Shown here in pieces: positions 24,882 to 24,953 of a DNA stretch of 24,953 bases. The stretch is from Lachnoclostridium sp. UBA7122 (GTDB lineage: Bacteria > Bacillota > Clostridia > Lachnospirales > Lachnospiraceae). The translations under genes and the position numbers were made by a program. The notes under the pieces are model-generated. The model did not search any database. It saw nothing but the letters and a program-made list of their open reading frames with translations, and was not told the origin of the DNA. The DNA is taken from contig DKXQ01000009.1 of NCBI GenBank assembly GCA_002493085.1, positions 1 through 24,953 on the forward strand, given 5' to 3'. Position 1 is the stretch's first letter; every line of letters starts with the position of its first letter.

Positions 24882-24931
24882 TGGTATATATGATAGTGTA
24901 AAAAAATGGAAAATAGTATATTTTGATGAGG

Positions 24932-24937
24932 TATAAT
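24932..24937 (+). promoter_or_regulatory. Candidate -10 of a promoter for the next gene
   Basis: A perfect TATAAT lies 50 bases after the lipoprotein stop. The best -35 candidates upstream (around 24907-24914, TGGAAA/GAAAAT) are weak. The gene it would serve lies beyond the window. Confidence 0.4.
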
Positions 24938-24953
24938 ATAAACTGAAAGCTTT

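Overview
The window looks like chromosomal DNA of a low-GC Firmicute, most likely a member of the Lachnospiraceae. This rests on the conserved block secG-rnr-smpB-ssrA-uvrC-hprK-HD-pth-mfd-foldase lipoprotein, strong Shine-Dalgarno sequences, sigma-A-like promoters, HPr kinase, a FliB-type methylase, and secreted proteins built from dockerin, BACON and bacterial Ig-like modules. The family is an inference from gene content; the genus cannot be fixed from this sequence.

Left arm (1-4862): three consecutive + strand genes encode secreted surface proteins. They are a 154-aa acidic protein, a von Willebrand A (vWA) protein, and an 851-aa protein with two dockerin-like EF-hand pairs, an Ig-like domain, 29 Thr-Pro dipeptides, four BACON-like repeats and an Ig-like end. 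All three finish with the same lysine-rich Ig-like (Big_2-type) domain. A consensus promoter precedes the first gene, a long hairpin lies between the second and third, and a 12-bp-stem terminator ends the block.

Middle (4970-11390): pyrE, a 50-aa one-helix membrane protein missed by simple ORF calling, a FliB-like Cys-rich methylase, a short cobalamin-dependent methionine synthase and a family 2 glycosyltransferase all run on the + strand. A convergent - strand gene encodes a membrane-anchored beta-propeller protein (DUF5050-like). The convergent ends share a hairpin that overlaps the glycosyltransferase stop codon.

Right arm (11537-24953): a near-consensus promoter drives secG, followed by a hairpin with a T-run and then rnr. 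rnr overlaps smpB, which is followed by a strong promoter and the tmRNA gene ssrA. RNase R, SmpB and tmRNA work together in rescuing stalled ribosomes and degrading the faulty mRNA. uvrC, hprK, a degenerate HD-GYP-type gene, pth, mfd and a PrsA/SurA-like lipoprotein follow with short gaps or overlaps. uvrC and mfd both serve nucleotide excision repair, and pth recycles peptidyl-tRNA. The window ends in a candidate promoter for an unseen next gene.

Several starts were moved from the longest ORF to codons with a proper Shine-Dalgarno: secG, rnr, uvrC, the HD protein, mfd, and (by family alignment) the FliB-like gene. No mobile element, CRISPR array, tRNA or rRNA was seen. Most of the right arm is ordinary housekeeping DNA. 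The less ordinary material is the surface-protein trio, the long basic RNase R tail next to smpB-ssrA, the small membrane protein, and enzymes with missing family domains or residues.
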